A DNA stretch of 31,391 nucleotides from a virus: IMG/VR virus record IMGVR_UViG_3300006810_000223, positions 1-31,391 of that record. One strand, given 5' to 3'. The notes under the pieces are model-generated. The model had not been told where the DNA came from. It worked only from the letters and a program-made list of their open reading frames with translations, and ran no database searches. Of the stretch, positions 15,043 to 23,846 are shown one piece after another (the stretch's first letter is position 1; every line of letters begins with the position of its first letter). The translations under genes were made by a program, and so were the position numbers.

Positions 15043-17721
15043 TTGTCGAGCCAGTTCACAAACATTCAATCACCTGAAGCATTTGACTTGATTCAGCCAA
15101 GCACTTCGGTTGGTGCAGATTCAGGATTAACTCAGAAGCAGCTTAGAGAGAAGCTGGTAGCTGAGGCTGTGGCAAAGTTGGCAGCAGAGCAAGAAGAGCC
15201 AAGTAAAGTTGAGCAGATAAGGAGAAGTGATCCGCGTCTCATTGGGTTAAAGGATACGGTGTCGCCTTTTGAACGGTTTGCTTTTGGTTTAACAGAGAGT
15301 TTTAATGAAGGAGATCTCCTTGAGACTGCTCCAGAACAGATTAAAGAGCGTGGTGAAGCTAAGACTGCTGAGCTGGGTTTTGAAGCGGTTGACCCAGGTC
15401 TTGCCGAGAAAGCGGCATTCTCTAGGGTTGGTGGCACGGTAGATATAGTTGAGCCAGCAGGTCGTTTCTTAGAGTTTATTGGTGAGAAGATAGCACCTGA
15501 AGATGAGACAGGATTACAGCCAATCTTTGGAGATAAGACAGATGAATTGGCCAATCCAACTAAGAAGATTGATGATGAAGTTATTGGCTCTTTGGTTGAG
15601 GGAACGAACAGAACTCCAACCTTGCAAGATGTAAAGAAGAATTTCTCTCTTGAGGGTGGTAGAGAGGCATTAGGTTCAGTTTTTAAAGTTGTTGGTGGTG
15701 GTATTGCTGATATTGCCAATCAAGTTGGTACTGCAACTGAAGCAGCTACTGATATGAAGAATGCTCAGGACTTCTTTGAGAAGGGGCAGATGTGGGAGAG
15801 TATTGTTGCAGCTCCTCTTTATATTGGTGGTGTCGCTCAAGGTTTAAATCTTACAGGTCTTAATGCTCTTGAAAAAGCTATTTCAAATCAAGCTATCAAG
15901 ATGATGGGTGCAGGTAAACTCGGCATTCAAGGCAAGGGTGCCATAGAAGCATTAATGAGGATGGGTAAGCGCGCAGGTTACACGGAAGAAGCCATGATGG
16001 GTGTTCTTAGCAAAGGGATTGGTTCAACAGGTATGGGGCTTATTGCGGGTTCAGGGAACATGCTTGCTGGTTTACCTTTGAGTATTGAGGCTAGTTTAGA
16101 TGAGAATGGAAATGTTGATCCTGGTAAATTAGCATTAAACTTGGGTGTTGATTTCGGCTTCGCTTATAGCCTAACTCAATTGCCTTTCTTTGCGGGTAGT
16201 GCACTAGGTCTCAGTAAGAGTTTTCTCAAAGGTGTTAAAGACATGGGCAAAGCTGTCAAGAGATATGCAGCAGGTGCTTTAGAGACAGTTCAAACAGGTA
16301 AGAAGAACCTTAAAGCTAAGACAATGGAGGCAGCGACTGCTGGTATCCAGAAGCAAGATGCGATCATTGAGAAGGAAACAATCCAAAGGATCCAGGAGAG
16401 CAAAGCAAAGGGAGAACCTAAAGAGGTTCAAAAGAGTTTAGTTGAGCAAAGTAGAGCTAAGTTATTGGATGGTTTTAGCGAGGAGGGGGAAGTAGCCCTA
16501 AGAAGATTAGATGAAGAGCAACCGAAAATCACTGAGGAAGAGATTAGAATTCTGGAAGAAGATCCGGAGATGGCACAGCTATCTAGACAAGTTGATGAGC
16601 TAGATGCAGAGGTATCTGCTAAGGAAGGACAACTTCTTAAAGAGAGAAGTCGTTTAAAAGCTGATGTGGATGATGTTAAATCATCTGGTACTGGAGAGAG
16701 TACTTCTAAATTAGAGAAGCAGATTGATAGACTTGATAAGCAGATAGCAAAGTTAGACAATGTTAGAGCAGAGGGTAGAAACCAGTTGTTCAAAGGCTTA
16801 GCTCGCAAGAAGACAGATTCATTCTTAGAGGGTGGTCAGTTTAAGAAGGGTGAGTTTATTAATACAAAGCAGGGGATAGGTAAGATTAAATCTATTTCCA
16901 AAGGTGGTATTAAGATTGAGACTCCATCAGGTACTAGAACTGTTAGTAAGGGTGATGTTGTTCTAGATGATATCCGTGGTGTTGATGTGGATATTAAACA
17001 GGAAGTGTCTCAGGCTATTGAAGAGGCACTAGATGTAGCGCCTGGTATCACCAAGAGGTTAAGTAAAGCTGATTCGACTATCTCAGAAGCAATTACTTCA
17101 CTGGAAAGAAAAGCGGTTGATCTTGGGCTTCAAGGCAAGAAGGGAACCAAGGCATTCAAAAAAGTTAATAGTGAATTAGAAGCTTTGAGAAAGGGACAAG
17201 CAGAAGCACGCGGGGATGTTGTTCCCGAGTCTAGTCGTTCATTGAATGCAAGAGCTAAGCTCCCTGAGACGAGGAAGGCTATTGGCAAGCTTGATGATAT
17301 AGCTCGTGAGAATCAAATTAATCCAGCCCAGTTAGATACTCAGAAGAAACAGATATTAATGGCCGAGCAGAAGACATTAAAGTCAATGCGTAAGGGAGAT
17401 ATAGAGATTGCTAAAGTTAAATCAGAGATGGAGGCTCAGAGACTGAATGACGAGATATACGAACTGGAGTCACGAGGCGAACCTGTTGGAACGAAGACGC
17501 AGGATCTGGTTGAAGCGGAGGCGAAAACTCAGGCTCTTGAAAAAATTCAGAATGAGAAAGCTCATAGAAAACAAGATCTGGATACGGCAAAACAAAAGGT
17601 TAGTTATGATAATGTGGAGCAAGATTTTAAAAAGTTTAGGGAAGAAGATGGTAAAAGCGAAATTCTTCAGTTGGCTGAAACGCAAAACCCAGAAAGAATC
17701 AAAGTGAAGAGGTGTTCCTGA
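15043..17721 (+). CDS. Large internal virion protein C (ejection apparatus)
   Basis: 892 aa, initiated at a TTG: GGGAGG ends 6 nt upstream and no ATG lies nearby in frame. Residues of about 210-390 contain Gly/Ala-rich hydrophobic stretches (VGGGIADIANQVG; GMGLIAGSGNMLAGLPLSIE; LPFFAGSALGL), which could insert in membranes. Residues of about 425-600 and 650-880 are long charged coiled coils, separated by a small beta segment (about 600-645, IGKIKSISKGGIKIETPSG) that looks SH3/KOW-like. No lytic transglycosylase motif is evident. Size and location match the giant internal core proteins of podoviruses. The stop overlaps the next start (TGATG), so the two giants are likely co-translated. Confidence 0.7.
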   Translation: MSSQFTNIQSPEAFDLIQPSTSVGADSGLTQKQLREKLVAEAVAKLAAEQEEPSKVEQIRRSDPRLIGLKDTVSPFERFAFGLTESFNEGDLLETAPEQIKERGEAKTAELGFEAVDPGLAEKAAFSRVGGTVDIVEPAGRFLEFIGEKIAPEDETGLQPIFGDKTDELANPTKKIDDEVIGSLVEGTNRTPTLQDVKKNFSLEGGREALGSVFKVVGGGIADIANQVGTATEAATDMKNAQDFFEKGQMWESIVAAPLYIGGVAQGLNLTGLNALEKAISNQAIKMMGAGKLGIQGKGAIEALMRMGKRAGYTEEAMMGVLSKGIGSTGMGLIAGSGNMLAGLPLSIEASLDENGNVDPGKLALNLGVDFGFAYSLTQLPFFAGSALGLSKSFLKGVKDMGKAVKRYAAGALETVQTGKKNLKAKTMEAATAGIQKQDAIIEKETIQRIQESKAKGEPKEVQKSLVEQSRAKLLDGFSEEGEVALRRLDEEQPKITEEEIRILEEDPEMAQLSRQVDELDAEVSAKEGQLLKERSRLKADVDDVKSSGTGESTSKLEKQIDRLDKQIAKLDNVRAEGRNQLFKGLARKKTDSFLEGGQFKKGEFINTKQGIGKIKSISKGGIKIETPSGTRTVSKGDVVLDDIRGVDVDIKQEVSQAIEEALDVAPGITKRLSKADSTISEAITSLERKAVDLGLQGKKGTKAFKKVNSELEALRKGQAEARGDVVPESSRSLNARAKLPETRKAIGKLDDIARENQINPAQLDTQKKQILMAEQKTLKSMRKGDIEIAKVKSEMEAQRLNDEIYELESRGEPVGTKTQDLVEAEAKTQALEKIQNEKAHRKQDLDTAKQKVSYDNVEQDFKKFREEDGKSEILQLAETQNPERIKVKRCS

Positions 17722-20318
17722 TGGTTAATGAAGATGTAATAGCAATCAACGAGAAAGTATCTAATGTGCTCAGTAAGGGCATCTTAGGCGGCCTTGCAGT
17801 TGGCGCTGTTGGATCTGTCGCTATCCCAGGTATCCGCTGCAAGATGGTGACAAAAGCAAAGCGGATTAAAGAGAATTTGCAAACTCAGAAACCATTTGGC
17901 TTTACAGATATCAAGGGGTTGGGGGATCTTAGAAGGTCGGTAACTAGATTAAACGATGAACTATTGGAAGTTGACCGTAATTTTTTGAGTGAATTAGAGC
18001 AATTACAAAAGAGTTTAAAAAAAGCAAAGGATCCAGAGAGTCAGGAGTCAATCAAAGCAGCAATTAAAGAGCTTGAGATTAATTACAAAGCAGATGACAG
18101 GGTGAATTTTAGAGACTCCATTATTGAACATGACGGAATTAAGACTATCGCCATGGAGCCATTCCAGGAGCAGGTTACAAAGCTATTGATGATGGTAGAG
18201 GAAGGTAAGGTTCCTCTTGGTAAGGGTAGTAAGGTTGGTGACTTTGATAGACAGGTAGCCGAGTTATTGGGTGAAGAATTAGAAGCTGATAAGCTAATTG
18301 GATTAAATCCAAAAGGTGGTAAGTCTTTAACTTACAGAGAGATTATTGAAGAGACAGGCAGCTCTGGTATAGCTGGTCTTGATTCACTTGTTGAGAAGTA
18401 TGGAATGGAGTCCCTGGATTTCCTAGAGGGTCTATCAAAGACATTTAGAGAAGGTGCGTTGTTAGTAGGGCTTGAACCTGAGCGCTTCTTGAAGAATTAT
18501 TTCCCAAGGTTTCAATCCAAGGTCACAGATATATTGAAGCAAATGGCTGCTGAGGGTACTGATGTAGCCGAGGTGACGAAAATATCTAAGATTACAGAAG
18601 CATTCTTCAAGAAGCAGCGTACTAGTCAGAAGCCAGGAGAAGAGGTGTCAATCTTAGAGGCGGTTCTTAGGTATCAGCATGCGGTTAGAAAGAGTTTAGA
18701 TAGGCAGCTTTATGTCAAGGCAGCTGATGTGCTATCTGGTGATCCTGAGATGAAGACCACTGTTGGTAGAGCAGCAAGACAGTTAATGGACAATATCTCA
18801 GACATGAGAGAGAGAACGATAGCTGATAATATTGTTGACTCATTTCGTAACAATTTTTATGGCGCGGTGTTGAGTAATAACCCATCTTCTACGATGAACA
18901 ACATGACTCAGTTATTGAACATCACTGGTACTGAGTTTGGTTATTCTGCTGTTGCTGATGGTATAGCAGAGGTGATGAAGGGAGAGAGCTCTCTGTTTAA
19001 ACCATTGTTAGACTCGATGGGTATTAAACCTGAAAGAGCATTGAGTGGCGCTTTGGATCTACTGGATCTTGAGGGGCGTCATTCAATAGAAGTTATAGAT
19101 AGAGCTAAGGATATGTTTGCTCAGTCAGAGGCATTCATGCAGTCAGTGACAGCGGTTGCTGCTATCAAGAAACGCTTCAAGGGAAGAGAGAAAGAGTTTA
19201 AAGAGTTGCTAGAGAGAGGTAACCTAGATGAACTAACTGATGTGATTGGTACTGCTAGAAAGGCAATCATGAAGACGATGTTCACCAATATCGATCTTAA
19301 TAGATCTTGGATTGACAATAATTCTTTAGCGAGAGCACCATTTACATTTTTGAATCATAGTTTTAGGGAGACTCGTTTTGTTACAGAGCTCTTTAGAGAT
19401 GTTGCAACTGGTAAGGGACAATCAAGAGTCAAGGCGACAGGTAAGATGCTTAGGTATTTGACTAGTAAGACAATGATCATGGGTGGTCAGATGCCATGGT
19501 TGTTTATTCCTGCAACAGTTAGAAACTACATGGAGGAGAACCATCCTCATGTGAGTCAGAGTTTAGTGGAGACTCAAATCATGCTAGATGCTGTGCCAAG
19601 TTTAAAGACTGCTATGGCAGTTGGTCACTTAGATCTAACCACTAGACAAGGGCTTTTTGATTTCTTTACGCCGATAGCTAGTGCTTTGCAAGGCAAGATT
19701 AGTTTTGATCAGGCAGCAAGACAGATTCCTATCGTGGAAGAAGGTAAGCGTCTTCTTAGAACTGGCGCTCAAGCTGTTGATGATAAGGATGACCCAAGGG
19801 ATTTAATTAAATTGGGTGGAGCATTGCTTGCATATGGTGGTTCATTTGGATTTCCACCGATCAATTTCAAGGTAGGTGGTTTAAGGGTTAAGAGTGTTGG
19901 TGGCACTTTATCCATTAATGGATACCCTATTGGTGCAACAACGGTTAAGAATATGGGTGTTGCTATGGTGGATCTAGCTGAGGAGAGAACCACGTTCTGG
20001 GGTCACGAGAAGTCATTAGAGACAACAGACGACAAGGTAGAAGCTATCGTAAGCAATTTCTTCTCTACTCCAAGAGAGGCTGGTATTATTCGTAAGATGA
20101 CAGGTGAGGCTAATGCTGGTGCTTTTGCAGGTTTGACTTTGAAGGGAGTTTATGACCAGAAGATGTACGCCCTTATTGTTGAAGAGTCTTATCAGGGGAA
20201 TAAGAAGAAGGCAGCAGATGCCATGATCAGAAAGAACTATACAATGCGCAAGAAGTTGGATATAAAGCTCAGTAAGGGGCAAGTGAAACGTATTAATAAA
20301 CGAATCAAGCAGCTTTAG
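17721..20318 (+). CDS. Large internal virion protein D (ejection apparatus)
   Basis: 865 aa from the ATG at 17721. A GTG at 17712 is also in frame, but AGAGG lies 8 nt before the ATG. Residues of about 17-36 form a hydrophobic Gly-rich segment (GILGGLAVGAVGSVAIPG) that could span a membrane. The remainder is long and helical. The central stretch KTMFTNIDLNRSWIDNN with APFTFLNHSFRETRF resembles a region conserved in large internal proteins of marine and enteric podoviruses as I recall it. The C-terminus is basic (KGQVKRINKRIKQL). It probably forms the trans-envelope channel or core together with the preceding 892-aa protein. No enzymatic motif was found. Confidence 0.7.
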   Translation: MVNEDVIAINEKVSNVLSKGILGGLAVGAVGSVAIPGIRCKMVTKAKRIKENLQTQKPFGFTDIKGLGDLRRSVTRLNDELLEVDRNFLSELEQLQKSLKKAKDPESQESIKAAIKELEINYKADDRVNFRDSIIEHDGIKTIAMEPFQEQVTKLLMMVEEGKVPLGKGSKVGDFDRQVAELLGEELEADKLIGLNPKGGKSLTYREIIEETGSSGIAGLDSLVEKYGMESLDFLEGLSKTFREGALLVGLEPERFLKNYFPRFQSKVTDILKQMAAEGTDVAEVTKISKITEAFFKKQRTSQKPGEEVSILEAVLRYQHAVRKSLDRQLYVKAADVLSGDPEMKTTVGRAARQLMDNISDMRERTIADNIVDSFRNNFYGAVLSNNPSSTMNNMTQLLNITGTEFGYSAVADGIAEVMKGESSLFKPLLDSMGIKPERALSGALDLLDLEGRHSIEVIDRAKDMFAQSEAFMQSVTAVAAIKKRFKGREKEFKELLERGNLDELTDVIGTARKAIMKTMFTNIDLNRSWIDNNSLARAPFTFLNHSFRETRFVTELFRDVATGKGQSRVKATGKMLRYLTSKTMIMGGQMPWLFIPATVRNYMEENHPHVSQSLVETQIMLDAVPSLKTAMAVGHLDLTTRQGLFDFFTPIASALQGKISFDQAARQIPIVEEGKRLLRTGAQAVDDKDDPRDLIKLGGALLAYGGSFGFPPINFKVGGLRVKSVGGTLSINGYPIGATTVKNMGVAMVDLAEERTTFWGHEKSLETTDDKVEAIVSNFFSTPREAGIIRKMTGEANAGAFAGLTLKGVYDQKMYALIVEESYQGNKKKAADAMIRKNYTMRKKLDIKLSKGQVKRINKRIKQL

Positions 20319-20342
20319 AATCAATAGTATAATGGAGTAAGT

Positions 20343-22187
20343 ATGGCAATCAGTGATTTAACAACACCCTCAGGTAGTGAATGGCAGGATTTCTCTAATG
20401 GATCTGGTAATAACATTGATGCGTCTGAAATAAATGCCAATTATGATCAGACGATCACATTTTTAACAAATGTTATCACCACTCTCAAAGGTGATGGCTC
20501 TAGTACTGGTGTTGCTGAGAAGGATCAAGCAAATACATTTTCAGCTTTGCAGACATTTAGTGATCCTGGAATAGAGGTTAATTCTATTACTGCATTAGGA
20601 GATAACCAGGACACTATATATACAGCTCGTGGAACAGGTAAACTCAAGTATGGTGGCACAACAGCTGTTAAAGAGGTTGCTAATAAAGAGTATGTTCAAG
20701 CTCAAATTATTTCAGGTGGTGAAGATTTTGATGATCTCACTTTCACCGGTGCTACTGCAAGTACTGATGGTGTTGCAGGCATGGTTCCAAAACCTGTTAT
20801 CGCTGAGCGTAACAAGTTCTTAAAAGCTGATGGTACATGGGCTAGTTTAGATGACGAGGATACTTGGGAAGAGAAGGCTATAGACTTTACAGCTGAGGAT
20901 GGTGGTAAATATTTACTGACCGCGGATCTTGATATCACGATGATTGATACTCCTACTGTAGGTAATGAGTTCTTTGTTATGGCTGGTGATGGATTTGATA
21001 TCAGCTCTACCAATATAGATTTATTACAAGCAGCTTCAGGCGAGAAGATTGATGGGGTGGATGCAAACGGCTCTTTAACTATACAGGTAATGTATCGTAT
21101 TGTTTATACCGGGGATGCAACAACGGGTTGGCGGATTATAAAGAGCTATGCACCAGAGGTTACAGAATATAAGAGCACAAGCTTTTCGGCAACTGCTACG
21201 ACTACTAACCACACTAGGTATATGGTGGACACCAACAGTGGTGCAATTACTGCTACATTGGAGGCGACTCCTAGCAGCGGGGACAAGGTTGAGTTTGTGG
21301 ACTTTTCCTCATCCTTTGATACAAATAATCTCACCATTGATTCTAATGGAGCTAAGATACAGGGAACCCCAACTGACTTGGTTGTATCAACCGCAAACGA
21401 CAATATTGTTTTACAATACCAGACAAACACGGGTACAACTCTCACGAACGATAAATACCTGGCAGTTGGTGGGACGGATGAGTATGTTAATTGCGGGAAT
21501 GATTCTAGTATTCGTATAACGGGTGCTTTTTCTGTTTCAATTTGGGTTAATGCCGCATCTGGTCCTGGGACACCAATGAGTCGTAGCGGCAGCTCTAATG
21601 GGGAGTATTCCTTGCGCTTTGTTGACAGCAGTGGCAAGATTGAAGTTTGGCTAGCCCCGAGTAGTGACTCCACGATTTATGCAAAAAAATATCGTACGAG
21701 TATAGATGTTTTTGATAGCACATGGCATCAAGTTGGCTTCACTTATGACGGTGCTAATAACCTAAAGGTATATGTAGATGGGGTAGAAGATACAAGTGTA
21801 GTAAAGGTTGCAGATACGGCTATGACTACAATCTATGACTGTTCCCTTTCTCTATTAATAGGAGCTTCAAATTCTTTGTCTGTGAGAGATTTTTTCACAG
21901 GCTCTTTAGACGAAATCGCATTGTGGGATTCTGAATTGAGTGCTATTGATATGGCAAAAGTGTACATGGGCGGTGCGCCTATTGATTTGTCAGCACACCC
22001 AGCAAGCGGAAGTTTACAAGCTTGGTGGAGGTGTGGGGATGGCGACACTTATCCAACTTTGACTGACAGTTCCTCAAACTCAAATGATGGGACTATGACA
22101 AATATGGAGTCTGGTGATTTGAGTTCTGGTGCAGAGACAGGTGGAACCATCAATGATGATACGTGGGTATTTATAGGGAATAATTGA
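20343..22187 (+). CDS. Tail fibre / receptor-binding protein with LamG domain
   Basis: 614 aa. The N-terminus (residues 1-120) is helical and polar, as in fibre attachment regions. About residues 145-170 carry PVIAERNKFLKADGTWAS, a fibre-repeat pattern common in phages, and about 285-345 is another beta repeat (VDTNSGAITATL; DTNNLTIDSNGAKI). Residues of about 376-560 match a LamG/concanavalin A-like jelly roll (FSVSIWVNAAS; TWHQVGFTYDGANNLKVYVD; GSLDEIALWDSELS), likely binding sugars on the host surface. Four of the six Arg codons in the LamG part are CGN, whereas AGA/AGG dominates neighbouring genes, hinting at module exchange. It follows the ejection genes, a standard place for host-range proteins. 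Confidence 0.85.
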   Translation: MAISDLTTPSGSEWQDFSNGSGNNIDASEINANYDQTITFLTNVITTLKGDGSSTGVAEKDQANTFSALQTFSDPGIEVNSITALGDNQDTIYTARGTGKLKYGGTTAVKEVANKEYVQAQIISGGEDFDDLTFTGATASTDGVAGMVPKPVIAERNKFLKADGTWASLDDEDTWEEKAIDFTAEDGGKYLLTADLDITMIDTPTVGNEFFVMAGDGFDISSTNIDLLQAASGEKIDGVDANGSLTIQVMYRIVYTGDATTGWRIIKSYAPEVTEYKSTSFSATATTTNHTRYMVDTNSGAITATLEATPSSGDKVEFVDFSSSFDTNNLTIDSNGAKIQGTPTDLVVSTANDNIVLQYQTNTGTTLTNDKYLAVGGTDEYVNCGNDSSIRITGAFSVSIWVNAASGPGTPMSRSGSSNGEYSLRFVDSSGKIEVWLAPSSDSTIYAKKYRTSIDVFDSTWHQVGFTYDGANNLKVYVDGVEDTSVVKVADTAMTTIYDCSLSLLIGASNSLSVRDFFTGSLDEIALWDSELSAIDMAKVYMGGAPIDLSAHPASGSLQAWWRCGDGDTYPTLTDSSSNSNDGTMTNMESGDLSSGAETGGTINDDTWVFIGNN

Positions 22188-22188
22188 T

Positions 22189-22551
22189 ATGGCAATAGAT
22201 AGCAGTGAATTTAGTAGCAAGGGGCGAATTGAGAAGCAATTGGCTCAAATAAATCAAAGGTTGTTCCTTTCTCAACAACCAAGACCTGGGACAATATCCC
22301 TTGACGAACTAACAGCTTCCAAGTTATTCTTAAAGTACTCAAATGAAATACAAACTTGGATCAGCACATCACCTAGAGGTGACGTTTTAAGAGCCATCCT
22401 TGGTAGACAGGGAAGTATTGTTGACAAAGAATCATTAGAGTTATTGAAAGACATTGTTGAAGAAGAGAAAGACAATGTTGATGTGACAACTGATGCAACC
22501 ATGATGGCTGAAGTGATAGGGCTATTAGATACATTAATCAGTAAACTATGA
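22189..22551 (+). CDS. Small protein downstream of tail fibre, unknown
   Basis: 120 aa. It begins one base after the fibre stop, so coupling is likely. It is mainly helical with an acidic C-terminal half (LLKDIVEEEKDNVDV). There is no membrane span or Cys cluster. Genes in this position sometimes encode fibre chaperones or small tail proteins, but nothing in the sequence singles out that role. Confidence 0.65.
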   Translation: MAIDSSEFSSKGRIEKQLAQINQRLFLSQQPRPGTISLDELTASKLFLKYSNEIQTWISTSPRGDVLRAILGRQGSIVDKESLELLKDIVEEEKDNVDVTTDATMMAEVIGLLDTLISKL

Positions 22552-22554
22552 GTT

Positions 22555-22767
22555 ATGAAAGCCGAAGCACTAGTTCTACCTTCACCAGACAATCCAGAGT
22601 TGTCTATAAAGAAGAGAGCTAAAGAGGCAAGGCAACGATTAATGACTCGAGAAGCTCTTAATAGGATTCACAGAGAAAAGAGTGTATATAAGCCAAAAAA
22701 AGGGTTAATCTCTGATCTTTTTGATTTATTGTCATTTGTCCTTAAGAGAGGTGGTGAAAAATGCTAA
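22555..22767 (+). CDS. Small basic helical protein before the endolysin, unknown
   Basis: 70 aa, Lys/Arg-rich helical middle (KKRAKEARQRLMTREALNRI) with a weakly hydrophobic segment at about residues 50-64 (GLISDLFDLLSFVLK). The ribosome site is weak (TGAG). Its 3' end overlaps the endolysin start by 7 nt and supplies that gene's AGAGG site. The amphipathic C-terminus could associate with membrane, so a lysis accessory role is possible but speculative. Confidence 0.55.
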   Translation: MKAEALVLPSPDNPELSIKKRAKEARQRLMTREALNRIHREKSVYKPKKGLISDLFDLLSFVLKRGGEKC

Positions 22768-23846
22768 TAAGCAGCAAGGGATTAGAGAAGCTTAAAGAGT
22801 TTGAAGGGTTCAAAAGAGACGCTTACAGAGATGTTGTTGGTATCTGGACAATAGGCTATGGCAACACAGTTTATACAAATGGCGAACCAGTTAAAGAGGG
22901 TGATCGAATCACAAAAAAAGAAGCTGAGAGGCTTATGGTTGCCGTTCTGGATGGTTTTGAACAGGCAATCAATGACTTAGTAACAGTTCCTTTAACTCAG
23001 CCTGCATTTGATGCACTTTGCTCTTTTGTTTACAACGTGGGAGTTAATGCATTTAAGAAATCGACAATGTTGAGAAAACTTAATGCTGGTGATTACAGTG
23101 GGGCACATGCTGAGTTTGGCAGATGGATCTATGGATCTAATGGTCAGCCAATACAAGGCTTGATTAATAGGAGAGAGCAGGAGGCGGAGATGTTCAAACC
23201 AAAGAAAGCACTCTTATTGGTACAAGGTATTAATGAGGGTAAATATATTAAAGATGAGGTCTTGCAGAGCAACTTTGATACAAGTTCTTTTGACAAAATC
23301 AAGGTCATTGATACAGAAGGTATCTATGATCGAAGCAAAAAGAACCCTTTGTTATTCTGGAGGCGAAATAAAATTTGGGATAAGTACGGAGATGTAATTC
23401 AATTTTACGTGACTCCATTTAGTAATAAGAGGAAAGCTATTTGTCGCAGGATTAGAGATCGGGTAAAAGCATTACAGGGAGAAGGATACGAGGTTTCAGT
23501 CTTAGCTCATAGTCTAGGGACAACAATGGTCATGAGTAGTAAGGTTAGAATCCATGACTTCTATTGTTTCGGTTCTCCTGTTGGTTTCTTCATTGGCTTC
23601 TTAAGAGGATTCATTCTCAATCATTTGAAGAGGTTCATAAAGCATTTCTCAGTTGTGAACTTCATGTTCTGTAGCTCTCCTAATGACAAGGTTTGTTCCA
23701 AGTTGACGAAAGGATTCTTCAAGCTAGTTAATAAAGCTAATGTTGGAATATTTAGCAACTATAACTTACAGTCAAATCATGACCTAACAGATTACTTGAA
23801 CGAGTTTACTCAAGCCCGAGCTCAAGGTCAGATAGATACTCATTAA
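22761..23846 (+). CDS. Two-domain endolysin: GH24 muramidase fused to alpha/beta-hydrolase
   Basis: 361 aa. Residues 1-146 are a phage-type lysozyme that cleaves peptidoglycan glycan chains. The catalytic triad E15, D24, T30 has exactly the 9- and 6-residue spacing of T4 lysozyme (E11/D20/T26), and the domain ends with the conserved GLINRREQEAEMF. Residues 148-361 do not look like a wall-binding domain but like an alpha/beta-hydrolase. They show an oxyanion-type strand-loop LLLVQGINEG (151-160), a nucleophile elbow AHSLG with S251, FGSPVG (270-275), a candidate acid D309 in SSPNDKV, and a candidate H340 in SNHDL, in the family order Ser-Asp-His. No signal peptide is seen, so a holin or other export route is needed. 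The substrate of the second domain is unknown: lipid or wall-ester cleavage is inferred. The last 41 nt overlap an opposing gene. Confidence 0.85.
   Translation: MLISSKGLEKLKEFEGFKRDAYRDVVGIWTIGYGNTVYTNGEPVKEGDRITKKEAERLMVAVLDGFEQAINDLVTVPLTQPAFDALCSFVYNVGVNAFKKSTMLRKLNAGDYSGAHAEFGRWIYGSNGQPIQGLINRREQEAEMFKPKKALLLVQGINEGKYIKDEVLQSNFDTSSFDKIKVIDTEGIYDRSKKNPLLFWRRNKIWDKYGDVIQFYVTPFSNKRKAICRRIRDRVKALQGEGYEVSVLAHSLGTTMVMSSKVRIHDFYCFGSPVGFFIGFLRGFILNHLKRFIKHFSVVNFMFCSSPNDKVCSKLTKGFFKLVNKANVGIFSNYNLQSNHDLTDYLNEFTQARAQGQIDTH
23179..23192 (+). promoter_or_regulatory. Internal ribosome site and ATG at the endolysin domain boundary
   Basis: A consensus AGGAGG at 23179-23184 lies 5 nt before an in-frame ATG at 23190 (residue M144). 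Translation from here would give a free 218-aa alpha/beta-hydrolase. Secondary starts of this kind are known in several phage endolysins. Caution: the purine-rich codons encode the conserved RREQEAE of GH24, so the match may be a by-product. Confidence 0.45.

Noticed and set aside
15132-15719. 195-codon minus-strand frame opposite the 892-aa gene
   Set aside because: Antisense shadow of a coding frame supported by a strong ribosome site and operon continuity.
20328-20333. TATAAT before the tail-fibre gene as a promoter
   Set aside because: It directly abuts the GGAG site and would start transcription at or inside the start codon.
21146-21673. 175-codon minus-strand frame opposite the tail fibre
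   Set aside because: Lies fully within the fibre gene, without a ribosome site, and has no protein-family resemblance.
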